A stretch of 64,000 nucleotides of DNA, taken from assembly GCF_900637545.1 (NCBI RefSeq), contig NZ_LR134376.1:4165001-4229000 (forward strand), given 5' to 3'. A model generated the notes under the pieces. That model had not been told where the DNA came from. It saw only the letters and a list, made by a program, of their open reading frames with translations, and did not search any database. The position numbers and the translations under genes are program-made. The stretch is from Aeromonas encheleia. Its GTDB lineage: Bacteria; Pseudomonadota; Gammaproteobacteria; Enterobacterales; Aeromonadaceae. Shown piece after piece: positions 19,881-27,621 of the stretch. Position 1 is the stretch's first letter. Every line of letters starts with the position of its first letter.

Positions 19881-21272
19881 TCACAGCGGCAGGCTGATCC
19901 TCGCCTCCAGTCCGCCTTCGGCACGGTTATGCAGGCTGAGCTCCCCACCGTGCTGGTGTACCAGAGTACGAGCGATGGCAAGCCCCAGCCCCACACTGCC
20001 GGATTCCGTGTTACGAGCCTCATCGAGGCGCACGAAGGGCTTGAACACATCCTCCAGCCGGCTCGGATCTATACCAGGTCCCCGATCGCAGACCCGAATA
20101 AACAACTCCCCCTCGCCTCGCTCCAGCGACACCTCGGCGCTGCCCGCGTACTTGATGGCGTTGCCGATGAGATTTTGCAGCACCCGGCGCAGGGTATTGG
20201 CACGGCAGGCATAGACCTGCTTGCCCTCGGCCAGGCAGGTGACCGGCTGGCCGGTGTCGGCATAGTCGTCACACAGGCTCTCCAGCAGGCTGACCAGATC
20301 CAGCTCCCGGGTCGCTTCCTGCTGCCCCTCCTCACGGGCGAAGCTCAGGGTCGCCGCCAGCATCTGCTCCATCTGTTGCAGGGTCTGCTGGATGCGCTCC
20401 TTGTCCTCCCCCTCCGCCAGAAACTCGGTACGCAGGCGCAGGCTGGTGATGGGGGTGCGCAGATCGTGGGAGATGGCCGCCAGCATCCGGGTCCTGTCCT
20501 GCACGAAGCGATCGAGCCGGGTGTGCATGCGGTTGAATGCCTGAATGGATTCGCGGATCTCGGTCGGCCCCTCCTCCCGCAGCGGCTCGATATCCTCGCC
20601 GCGCCCCAGCCTGTCCGCGTTGGCGGCCAGTTGCTTGAGCGGTTGGGTGGCGCGGCGGAACAGCCAGATCATCAGGCCGATCACCAGGCTCGCTACCAGG
20701 ATCAGGTTGAGGGTGGTCTGCCAGGACCAGCTGACCGACTCCTTGTCCACCAGAGAGCTGAACTGCAACCAGCCACCATTGGGCAGCTGGATGGAGCCAT
20801 AGAGCCGCATGTCCTGGGGTGGCGGCATGCCGTTGCGATCCTTCATCATGCGATTGTGGTGCCGCCAGGCCTGGCTGCGCTGGAACTCCTGCTTCAGCTC
20901 GGCGCTGATCTCCACCGCCAGTTGCGGCGGATAATCCAGCTTGGCCCGCACCAGCTTCTCGAAACGGGGGCTGCGATTGTCAGGCTGCAGCGGTTCGTCG
21001 GCGAGGCGCAGCAGCAGGGTCTCGCTGCGGCTCGCCTTGAGGATCTCGTGATAGAGAGAGGGGGGTGAGAGGGTCAGCAGCCGCACCACTGAGACGATGC
21101 GCTGCATGGCATTGCGGCTGTTGACGTAACCGAGCGCCTCCTCTCTGTCGGAGCGGTAGATCTGGATGCTGAGCAGCTGGATCAACACCAGCCCCGCCAG
21201 GGCAACCAGTACTATCTGGCCGGTCAGCCCCTTCGGCAACAGCCTGGCGCAGAGTCGCTTGATCATGGCCAC
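19881..21272 (-). CDS. EnvZ-like sensor histidine kinase
   Basis: A 463-residue inner-membrane kinase. One span lies at about residues 18-37, followed by a periplasmic sensor of about 150 residues without a recognised domain, a second span at about 190-210 and HAMP at about 211-262. The dimerisation helix carries the phospho-accepting histidine in ISHDLRTPITSL. The ATPase domain has NLIGNAIKYAG, DRGPGIDPSRL and GLGLAIA. A GTG start is chosen because AGGAG lies seven bases before it, inside the end of the response-regulator gene; the ATG six bases later would be too far from that site. It is cotranscribed with its partner regulator, four bases upstream. Confidence 0.92.
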   Translation of the reverse strand: MAMIKRLCARLLPKGLTGQIVLVALAGLVLIQLLSIQIYRSDREEALGYVNSRNAMQRIVSVVRLLTLSPPSLYHEILKASRSETLLLRLADEPLQPDNRSPRFEKLVRAKLDYPPQLAVEISAELKQEFQRSQAWRHHNRMMKDRNGMPPPQDMRLYGSIQLPNGGWLQFSSLVDKESVSWSWQTTLNLILVASLVIGLMIWLFRRATQPLKQLAANADRLGRGEDIEPLREEGPTEIRESIQAFNRMHTRLDRFVQDRTRMLAAISHDLRTPITSLRLRTEFLAEGEDKERIQQTLQQMEQMLAATLSFAREEGQQEATRELDLVSLLESLCDDYADTGQPVTCLAEGKQVYACRANTLRRVLQNLIGNAIKYAGSAEVSLERGEGELFIRVCDRGPGIDPSRLEDVFKPFVRLDEARNTESGSVGLGLAIARTLVHQHGGELSLHNRAEGGLEARISLPL

Positions 21273-21276
21273 CGGC

Positions 21277-21999
21277 TCACTCCTGGGTCACGTCGGCGGC
21301 GAACAGGTAGCCACCGCCCCAGATGGTCTTGATCAGCTCAGGATTCTTGGGATCCCGCTCCAGCTTGCGGCGCAGGCGGCTCACCAGGGTATCGATGGCG
21401 CGATCGAAGGCCACCGTCTCGCGGCCTCTGGCCAGATCCAGCAACTGATCCCGGCTCAGCACCCGCTGCGGCCGCTCGAGGAACACCCGCAACAGGTCAA
21501 ATTCGGCGGTGGAGAGGCTCAGTCCCACCCCTTCCTCATCCACCAGTTCACGGCGGTTGATGTCGAGCAGCCAGCGATCGAAGCGCAGATCCCGGGTCAA
21601 TGCCTCGGGCGCCGGCTGGGATTCGGCCTGGGTGCGGCGCATCACCGCCTTGATACGGGCCAGCAATTCACGGGGATTGAACGGCTTGGCGAGATAGTCA
21701 TCGGCGCCCATCTCCAGCCCGATGATGCGATCCGTCTCCTCGCCCATGGCGGTGAGCATGATGATGGGCAGCCTGGACTTCACCCGCAGCTCGCGGCACA
21801 GGGTCAAGCCATCCTCCCCCGGCATCATCAGATCCAGCACCAGCAGGTCGAACTCCCGCTCGTCCAGCAGCCGCTTCATCTCCTTGCCATCCCGGGCACA
21901 ACTGACACGCATGCCATGTTGTTCCAGAAAGCGCTTCAGCAGATCGCGGATCTCGCTGTGGTCGTCGACCACCAGAATATGGGGACTGCCTTGGTTCAT
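21277..21999 (-). CDS. OmpR/PhoB-type response regulator
   Basis: A 240-residue regulator. The receiver domain (about residues 7-120) has the acidic pair VVDDH, the phospho-acceptor in LVLDLMMPGEDGL, and the conserved threonine and lysine (LTAMGEETD, AKPFNPRELLARI). A winged helix (about 135-235) contains LSTAEFDLLRVFL and the recognition segment AFDRAIDTLVSRLRRKLE. It is close to OmpR in style but is an OmpR paralogue rather than OmpR itself. GGGAG precedes the start; a GTG lies directly before the chosen ATG. It is divergent from a gene for a small Met/His-rich exported protein, a plausible target. Confidence 0.92.
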   Translation of the reverse strand: MNQGSPHILVVDDHSEIRDLLKRFLEQHGMRVSCARDGKEMKRLLDEREFDLLVLDLMMPGEDGLTLCRELRVKSRLPIIMLTAMGEETDRIIGLEMGADDYLAKPFNPRELLARIKAVMRRTQAESQPAPEALTRDLRFDRWLLDINRRELVDEEGVGLSLSTAEFDLLRVFLERPQRVLSRDQLLDLARGRETVAFDRAIDTLVSRLRRKLERDPKNPELIKTIWGGGYLFAADVTQE

Positions 22000-22199
22000 C
22001 ACTGTCTCTCCCGTTATCGAGCTGGGGCGATTATACGAAAATCAATCGGGCGGGTTGTGTCAAAGTGTGCCAGAGCGCCAAGATGCCACACTCTGCTACA
22101 AAATAGGCTCCAACTGGCAAAATTCAGACACCTCCCGGGTGTTTACTTGGGGTCAAGGCGAACAAGCCGACCCAGACTCAATCCGACAGGAGTAATGAT

Positions 22200-22559
22200 A
22201 TGAAATCACTGACCAAGACCTTCCTGACCGCCACCCTGATCCTCGGCCTGCCGCTCGGCGCCTACGCCGCCAGTGAAGCCGTGAGCACGGCCCAACCCAC
22301 CGCAGCAGCGACCACCACCGGTTGCCCCATGGACGGCTCAGGCATGATGGGCGGCAAGCACCACGGTGGCCGTCACGACAAGATGGCCCGCATGCAGAAC
22401 ATGACCCCGGAGCAGATCCAGGCTCACCTGCAGCAGCGCTATGACAAGATCGAAGATCCGGTCAAGAAGGCCGAGTTCGTCAAGAATCTGGAGCTGCGGG
22501 CCGACGGCATGACCAAGCACGCCGAGGTGATGAAGCAGTTCGCCGAAGCCAACAAGTAA
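22200..22559 (+). CDS. Small Met/His-rich exported protein (Spy/CpxP-like)
   Basis: A 119-residue precursor with a signal peptide (MKSLTKTFLTATLILGLPLG, cut after AYA). The mature protein begins with a low-complexity stretch and then CPMDGSGMMGGKHHGGRHDK, rich in Met, His and one Cys, a composition suited to binding copper, zinc or nickel. A helical part follows with MTPEQIQAHLQQRYDKI, reminiscent of the MTPEQ motif of Spy/CpxP-type periplasmic chaperones. AGGAG lies six bases before the ATG. Divergent from the response regulator with about 200 bases between, so it is probably controlled by that system. Family membership is an inference. Confidence 0.7.
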   Translation: MKSLTKTFLTATLILGLPLGAYAASEAVSTAQPTAAATTTGCPMDGSGMMGGKHHGGRHDKMARMQNMTPEQIQAHLQQRYDKIEDPVKKAEFVKNLELRADGMTKHAEVMKQFAEANK

Positions 22560-22577
22560 ACGGATCCGGATACGAGA

Positions 22578-22599
22578 GAGGGTGGCCCAGGCCACCCTC
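22578..22599 (+). terminator. Hairpin after the Met/His-rich protein gene
   Basis: GAGGGTGGC/GCCACCCTC with a CCAG loop, 18 bases past the stop. No clear T-run follows. Confidence 0.6.
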
Positions 22600-22676
22600 T
22601 GCTATTGGTGTCGCCAGCTGGCTGCGGCTTAATGTAGCGTCGCCCATCTGCACGTTTCGTTGTCATCGCCAATCAA

Positions 22677-22697
22677 AAAGGGGCCACAGGGCCCCTT
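22677..22697 (-). terminator. Intrinsic terminator
   Basis: On the minus strand AAGGGGCC/GGCCCCTT is followed by TTTGATT, about 20 bases past the stop of the periplasmic protein gene to its right. Confidence 0.8.
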
Positions 22698-22718
22698 TCT
22701 CATGCACGGATGTCAGAC

Positions 22719-23138
22719 TCACGCCTTGGCGTTGTCGGCCAGGCTCAGGGTCTTGACGGTCTCGCCTTCGAACTTGATGACGACGCTCTTCTGAGCGGCT
22801 TCGGCATCCTTGAACAGGGTCTTGGAAGTCTCCGCCAGCATGGGAGAAACCTTGTTCAGGGCGGTCAGATCATAGCTCCACACTTCCTGACCGGCTTCGG
22901 TCCTGGTGCTGGCCGGGGCGCCCAGCTTGTCCTTGATGGCCTGCTTGTTGGAGGCACCTTCCTTGATGTCCAACGCCTTCTTGATCGCTTCGTTGGAGGC
23001 GCTGTCCATGGCGCTGCCCGCCATCTCCTTGGCGCTGCTGGTGAGGCTGCTGGTCACGGTATCGGTCAGGGAATCCATCAGGCCGGCGTGGGCAACCAGA
23101 GGCAGGGCGGTCAGGGCAATCAGGAGGCACTTCTTCAT
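22719..23138 (-). CDS. Exported protein with a BamE/SmpA-like tail
   Basis: A 139-residue precursor starting MKKCLLIALTALPLVAHAG, a signal peptide without a lipobox. The mature N-terminus is Ser/Ala-rich and helical (LMDSLTDTVTSSLTSSAKEM). The C-terminal half has AIKDKLGAPASTRTEAGQEVWSYD, which resembles the L-G-x-P...W-x-Y signature of BamE/SmpA-type folds. The ATG at 23138 is chosen because it opens the signal peptide; the ribosome site is weak. It stands alone. The BamE-like reading is an inference; function unknown. Confidence 0.65.
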   Translation of the reverse strand: MKKCLLIALTALPLVAHAGLMDSLTDTVTSSLTSSAKEMAGSAMDSASNEAIKKALDIKEGASNKQAIKDKLGAPASTRTEAGQEVWSYDLTALNKVSPMLAETSKTLFKDAEAAQKSVVIKFEGETVKTLSLADNAKA

Positions 23139-23264
23139 TAAGATACATCTCACAGGAATGAAAGAGCGCGCATCAGACCAGTGCATAGAGTCGGAGTCAA
23201 GGTGATCCCTTGGTCAAGCCACATCCGGGGGGGAGGTAAACGTATCGATGCCAAAAAGGCCCCG

Positions 23265-24272
23265 TCAATGCCAGCCACAGAGCTGATTCTTGCCTGACAG
23301 CTTGGCCTGATAGAGCGCCCTGTCCACCCGCACCATCAGCTGGCTCTGGGATTCGCTCAGGTGATATTCCACCAGGCCGAAGCTCATGGTGATGCCCTCC
23401 TGCTCGCCCACGCTGAGCTGGCTCAACCGCTGGCGCAGCTTCTCGGCGACCACCTGGGCATCCGGCAACCGGGTATTGGGCAGGATCAGCATGAACTCGT
23501 CGCCCCCCCAGCGGGCAATCAGATCGATCTCGCGGATGTTGTCCCGCGCCAGCCGCACTATGTCGATCAGGGTCTGATCGCCGACCGCGTGGCCATAGCG
23601 ATCGTTGATCCGCTTGAAGTCGTCCACGTCCATGGCGATGACGGAGAAATGATCCTTGAAGCGCTTGGCACGTTCGGACTCCAGCCTGATGACCTGCTCC
23701 AGCCGATAGCGGCTGGCGGCCCCGGTCAGGGAGTCCGTCTCCGCCAGCCGGCGATTCTCTTCGACCTGCCGCTGCAGCTCCCGATTGAGCCGCTGCAGCT
23801 CGGCGGTGCGCTCCGCGACTTGCTGCTCCAACGAACGATTCTGCAGTTCCAGCCGGGTGTAGAGCAGCTTCTGGGCATGGATGTCGCGATGAGCCCCTAT
23901 CATGCGGGCCACAGAGCCATCGGGATTGCGGGCGATGATCCGGCCATAATCCTCGACCCAGGCGAAGTCGCCATCCCGGGTGCGGCAACGGTACTCGACC
24001 TTGTAGTGCGGCGCCTCCCCGCTCAGATAGGCATCAAAGCAGGCCATCACCCGCGCCAGATCATCGGGGTGGATCACGTTCTCCCAGGTGAACACCGTAT
24101 TGCCGAGGGAGTGTGGCTCATACCCCAGCATCCGATACCAACCCGAGTTGCGGTAAACGAAACCCGTGTTGGCGTTCCAGTCCCAGACCCCTTCGCTGAT
24201 CACCTCGAGGATGCCGTGTACCACCCCCTCGCTGACATCCGATATCTTGATCGTATCCGTATCTGGCAGCAT
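23265..24272 (-). CDS. PAS-GGDEF diguanylate cyclase
   Basis: A 335-residue cytoplasmic protein. Residues about 15-135 form a PAS domain with PAC tail (GVWDWNANTGFVYRNSGWYRMLGY, then RTRDGDFAWVEDYGRII). A coiled-coil linker (about 138-175, LEQQVAERTAELQRLNREL) connects to the GGDEF domain with DSLTGAASRYRLEQ, AMDVDDFKRINDRYGHAVGD and an intact WGGDEFMLIL active loop. REID five residues before the loop is a canonical RxxD inhibitory site, so product inhibition is likely. AAGGA lies nine bases before the ATG. No membrane span, so it senses a cytoplasmic cue. Confidence 0.92.
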   Translation of the reverse strand: MLPDTDTIKISDVSEGVVHGILEVISEGVWDWNANTGFVYRNSGWYRMLGYEPHSLGNTVFTWENVIHPDDLARVMACFDAYLSGEAPHYKVEYRCRTRDGDFAWVEDYGRIIARNPDGSVARMIGAHRDIHAQKLLYTRLELQNRSLEQQVAERTAELQRLNRELQRQVEENRRLAETDSLTGAASRYRLEQVIRLESERAKRFKDHFSVIAMDVDDFKRINDRYGHAVGDQTLIDIVRLARDNIREIDLIARWGGDEFMLILPNTRLPDAQVVAEKLRQRLSQLSVGEQEGITMSFGLVEYHLSESQSQLMVRVDRALYQAKLSGKNQLCGWH

Positions 24273-24458
24273 AAAAGACTATCCTTGTCCTCTATCCCCA
24301 TGGCCATGGGGGCGCAAAGCTTGAGTGTAGAAGTCAGAACCCGGCAAGGCACTGTCCGCGCCTCATCCCGTTGCCGGTTCGCTCTGGGCCGGCCTGTCTG
24401 GTTATCGGCCCATTATGGCTCTGGATGAGTGGAATACCCACGCATCTGGTGCAGGATC

Positions 24459-25379
24459 TCAGAGTAGTCCGGATTTAAAGCCAGGATGATGCAAACTGCG
24501 ATAATGGCTGGGGGCCAGCCCGTGCTGGCGCTTGAAGGCGGTGGAGAAGTGGTATTCGTTCTTGAAGCCACACAGCCTGGCCACCTCCTTGACCGGCTCG
24601 CCTCGACTGGCGAGCAGCAGCGCGGCCCGTTGCAGCCGCAGCCGTTGCAGCAGCGCCATGGGCGCCAGCGCGAAGTGCTGCTGGCAGAGGCGATAGAGCT
24701 GCCGCTCGGAGAGGTGCAGCGCCCCGGCCATCCGGCTGATGTCCCAGCACTCGCCGAGCGCCTCTTTCAGCAGCAGCTCGAGACGCAGTGCCAGCCGCTC
24801 GCCACGTTTCTGTCCCTCCCCTTTTTGCAACAGGCGGCGCAGATAGAAGCCGAGCTGCTCCACCAAGAGCGCGCTGAGCAGCGGGTCCTGATGGCGCTCC
24901 TGCTCCGCATAGAGGTTCTCCAGGGTATGCAGCAGGCTGGCCTGCTGGGAGGTGCAACCCAGTCTGGGGCTGCTTGCGAAGGCATCCCAGGGGGAGCCCT
25001 TGTGCAGCAGCAGCCACAGCAGCTCCCACTGACCGCCAGTAGGCAGTTGCGGCTCCGGCAACTGCGTCTCTGCTAACCGGTAGCAGAGCGGCTGGCCCGC
25101 CGGGATCAGCGCCCACTCCCCGCTGACAAGCCGCTCATAGCGCTCACCGATCAGCACCTCCCCCTCGCCGCCCAGGGTGATCAAGAAGCAGTGCACGTCC
25201 GCGAAGCGGCGTTCGATCCGATAGTGGGTCTGCAGGTGGGAGTGGCCCGCCAGCCACACTCGCTCCTGGGTCAGCGCCAGCAACAGGCTGTCGCAACAGA
25301 TCTGCTCGCGGCAGTCGGGGGAGACTTCTATCACTTCCAGATTGGCAGTTTCAGACATCATCAGGACGGGCTCAGCCAT
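24459..25379 (-). CDS. AraC family transcriptional regulator
   Basis: A 306-residue regulator with an N-terminal cupin-like sensing domain (about residues 40-150; HCFLITLGGEGEVLIGERYE, then GEWALIPAGQPLCY) and a C-terminal double HTH of the AraC type (about 210-300). The second HTH has the family signature VKEVARLCGFKNEYHFSTAFKRQHGLAPSHYR. The start is uncertain: the first ATG lacks a ribosome site and a later Met pair (residues 7-8) is possible. It is divergent from a VOC-family gene about 60 bases away, a plausible target. The ligand is unknown; sugar-type AraC regulators have this layout. Confidence 0.85.
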   Translation of the reverse strand: MAEPVLMMSETANLEVIEVSPDCREQICCDSLLLALTQERVWLAGHSHLQTHYRIERRFADVHCFLITLGGEGEVLIGERYERLVSGEWALIPAGQPLCYRLAETQLPEPQLPTGGQWELLWLLLHKGSPWDAFASSPRLGCTSQQASLLHTLENLYAEQERHQDPLLSALLVEQLGFYLRRLLQKGEGQKRGERLALRLELLLKEALGECWDISRMAGALHLSERQLYRLCQQHFALAPMALLQRLRLQRAALLLASRGEPVKEVARLCGFKNEYHFSTAFKRQHGLAPSHYRSLHHPGFKSGLL

Positions 25380-25436
25380 GTCGAACCATAGCCGTCGAGC
25401 ATAGCATGGAGGGCATCAACGCAAAGGAGACCCACC

Positions 25437-25835
25437 ATGCATATCCATCACGTCGCCATCTGGGCACAGGATCTGGACGCCCTCAAGAGCTTCTACTGCA
25501 CCCTGTTTGGCGGCCAGGCGAATGAGTGCTACCACAACCCGGCCAAGCAGTTCAGCTCCCACTTTATCCGCTTCGAGGGGGGCGCCAGTCTGGAGCTGAT
25601 GCACAGCCCCAACCTGTTTCCAGCTGATCTAACTCTGCCTCACCCGCTGCAGGGGCTGGCCCATATCGCCTTCTCCCTCGGCAGCACTGAGGCGGTGGAC
25701 AAGATGACAGCCCGCCTCAAGCTGCTCAAAGGCGCCGAGGTGAAGCACCTGGACGGCCCCCGCTGGACCGGCGACGGCTATTACGAGAGCACCTTCCTGG
25801 ATCCCGAAGGAAACCGGTTGGAGTTGACCATCTAG
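25437..25835 (+). CDS. VOC/glyoxalase family protein
   Basis: A 132-residue protein with the paired beta-alpha-beta-beta-beta modules of the vicinal-oxygen-chelate superfamily. It starts MHIHHVAIWAQDLDALKSFY, with the first metal-ligand histidine, continues with HFIRFEGGASLELMHSP and LAHIAFSLGSTEAVDKM, and ends STFLDPEGNRLELTI. These enzymes use a divalent metal for isomerase, dioxygenase or resistance reactions; the substrate here is unknown. AAAGGAG lies seven bases before the ATG. Divergent from the AraC regulator. Its right side borders the first of two long repeats. Confidence 0.85.
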   Translation: MHIHHVAIWAQDLDALKSFYCTLFGGQANECYHNPAKQFSSHFIRFEGGASLELMHSPNLFPADLTLPHPLQGLAHIAFSLGSTEAVDKMTARLKLLKGAEVKHLDGPRWTGDGYYESTFLDPEGNRLELTI

Positions 25836-25847
25836 CCCCTGTATTGG

Positions 25848-26119
25848 CCCCTCACCCTAACCTTCTCCCAAAGGGAGAGGGGATAAAGCGGCACCGAGGA
25901 TATGATCGCCAGCCAGGCAGGTTCGATTAGCGAAGCGTAATCGGACAGCGGTAACGATATTGCTCCCTTCTCCCGTTTATTAAAAAAGGAGGAGAAGGGC
26001 TGGGGATTAGGGGAAGGAAAAAAGAGATTACACGGTAAACGTTGGGCTTCGCTTCGCTCAACCACAACCTACACAATCGGTAGGTTGGTGCTGAGCCTGC
26101 GAAGCCCAACATACGAGAT
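25848..26119. repeat. Intergenic repeat element, copy A
   Basis: About 270 bases that recur at 26750-27001 in the same orientation. The left module begins CCCCTCACCCTAACC and has a CTCCC-AAAG-GGAGAG hairpin, then a TCCCTTCTCCCG ... AGGAGAAGGGCTGGGGAT arm pair. The right module is bounded by GTTGGGCTTCGC and GCGAAGCCCAAC and contains AACCTAC/GTAGGTT. It carries no gene. Similar short repeats occur across many gammaproteobacterial genomes. Confidence 0.85.
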
Positions 26120-26598
26120 TATTTTGCCAGTTCAAGTCGATAAAAATCCGTCTCTTCGTGTTTTGGATTGGAACGCAAAAATGTCCAGCCCGAACGCCGG
26201 TAATGGTTCAGCGCCCGCAAATTGGTGCGGCTAACCGACAGTAGCGCCCATCTGCAACCCGCGCTTAACAAGTGATGACGGATATACGCCTGCAATTCTG
26301 CCGCCAGGCCGGAGCCACGATACTCGGGAAACAGATAGATAAGCTGCACATAGCCGGTTTCGGGCTCATCGGAGAAGCTGCGAAACTCCAGCTGGCCAAT
26401 CAGCTGCTCGCCAGCCCAGACATGCAAGTAATGCCATTCACCTTGCGCCCGCCGTTCACGGATCCGCTCCCGATAACCGGAGATAAACTCGGCAAAGCCA
26501 TCATAAGTCTGAAAGCTGCAGAAATAGGCATCCCTGCGCGCCTGCACACAGAGTTCATAGTCCCGCTCCAGGTCGATAGTTTTAAATTCAAGTCGCAA
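26119..26598 (-). CDS. GNAT family acetyltransferase between repeats
   Basis: A 159-residue single-domain acetyltransferase. YLHVWAGEQLIGQLEFRSF is the central sheet, VQLIYLFPEYRGSGLAAELQAYIRHHLL is motif A with the acetyl-CoA loop (R-G-S-G-L-A), and VSRTNLRALNHYRRSGWTFL is the C-terminal motif. No ATG is available in frame, so the start is a TTG with a weak GGAT site. The gene is enclosed by repeat elements on both sides (25848-26119, 26623-26705), and its stop codon abuts repeat copy A. Substrate unknown. A passenger gene of the repeat-rich patch. Confidence 0.75.
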   Translation of the reverse strand: MRLEFKTIDLERDYELCVQARRDAYFCSFQTYDGFAEFISGYRERIRERRAQGEWHYLHVWAGEQLIGQLEFRSFSDEPETGYVQLIYLFPEYRGSGLAAELQAYIRHHLLSAGCRWALLSVSRTNLRALNHYRRSGWTFLRSNPKHEETDFYRLELAK

Positions 26599-26622
26599 TG
26601 AATGACATCCAGTCGTGTGTAA

Positions 26623-26705
26623 GTAGGGTGTGATAAGCGAAGCGCATTACACCTTTTGCCAGATAAATAGCAGCGGTGCAATTTCCTTCGTTTATTGCAC
26701 CCTAC
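26623..26705. repeat. Short inverted-repeat element
   Basis: An 83-base element bounded by GTAGGGTG and CACCCTAC, with inner arms GATAAGCGAAGCGCATTACACC and GGTGCAAT...CGTTTATTGCACC. It has the form of a small palindromic dispersed repeat. It lies just upstream of the acetyltransferase start. Confidence 0.75.
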
Positions 26706-26749
26706 CCGATTTTACCAAGTGGGCGAAGTGGGTATTGTGGCAACCCGTT

Positions 26750-27001
26750 CCCCTCACCCTAGCCCTCTCCCAAAGGGAGAGGGGATCAATCAGCATTGGG
26801 GATATGGCGTGCCAATTCGGCATATAACCACGGAGCCAAATCTCCCTTCTCCCGCTTATTTATAAAGAATGAGGAGAAGGGCTGGGGATGAGGGGAAGAA
26901 AAAATGATATCTCGCGGTAAACGTTGGGCTTCGCTTCGCTCAACCACAACCTACACAATCGGTAGGTTGGTGCTGAGCCTGCGAAGCTCAACATACGAGA
27001 T
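26750..27001. repeat. Intergenic repeat element, copy B
   Basis: The second copy of the element at 25848-26119, in the same orientation. Both modules are conserved; the central spacer differs in sequence and length. It ends about 15 bases before the stop of the HNH gene and marks the left edge of the AT-rich island. Confidence 0.85.
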
Positions 27002-27015
27002 GAAAAAAATTCAAT

Positions 27016-27621
27016 TCATTTAGATATTTTTTCAAACAGTTCCATTAGGATAGGATTTTCAATTTCTCTTACTGTTCCACCTTGAGCATTATTGAATGAT
27101 GCTCTTTCTAATTCAGATAATTTGAAATACTCTCGAGTAAAAAGACCTTTTTCACTATTATTTTTTACAATATACTTCACAATTATATTGCGACCACTTT
27201 GCCTCATATCTCTAATTAGATGGCTGGTATAATTATCAAGATTTGGATGAATTATTCTATAATATTTAGACCTAAAAATTCTTTTAGGTAGACTTTCCAA
27301 TGGAATAACAAGAAAGCTTACATCATCCTTTTTGATTTTCATATTACATCTTTTACATGCCACACTGAGATTTTTAGTTGTAAACAAATGTTTCTTTAAT
27401 TTTGATTTAGGGATGACATGTTCAATATCTAGAGATAGATTGTACTCATTATAAATATCTTTTTGACAATAACAACAAAACCAGCCCTGCCTTTTTATCT
27501 TTTCTGATTTTATTTTCTCCTTTATTGTCGCGACTCTAATATTAGACCACTCTGAATGACCATGATTATAAACCCTAATCATTTCTTGGATCTCATCATC
27601 AGTAAAGCTTATTCTTGCCAT
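27016..27621 (-). CDS. HNH endonuclease, PtuB-like partner of the ATPase
   Basis: A 201-residue nuclease candidate. The HNH/zinc module lies at about residues 43-96: a first Cys pair in WFCCYCQKD, the catalytic core LDIEHVIPKSKL, then TTKNLSVACKRCNMKIKKDD with the second Cys pair and the structural Asn. An N-terminal helical region and a C-terminal part of about 100 residues without a recognised domain complete it. The ATG at 27621 has AGGGA about eight bases upstream and overlaps the end of the ATPase gene by 23 bases, so the two are translationally coupled. The DNA is strongly AT-rich, unlike all its neighbours. By gene pairing it resembles PtuB of Septu; a plain HNH homing or restriction enzyme is an alternative. 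Confidence 0.75.
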   Translation of the reverse strand: MARISFTDDEIQEMIRVYNHGHSEWSNIRVATIKEKIKSEKIKRQGWFCCYCQKDIYNEYNLSLDIEHVIPKSKLKKHLFTTKNLSVACKRCNMKIKKDDVSFLVIPLESLPKRIFRSKYYRIIHPNLDNYTSHLIRDMRQSGRNIIVKYIVKNNSEKGLFTREYFKLSELERASFNNAQGGTVREIENPILMELFEKISK

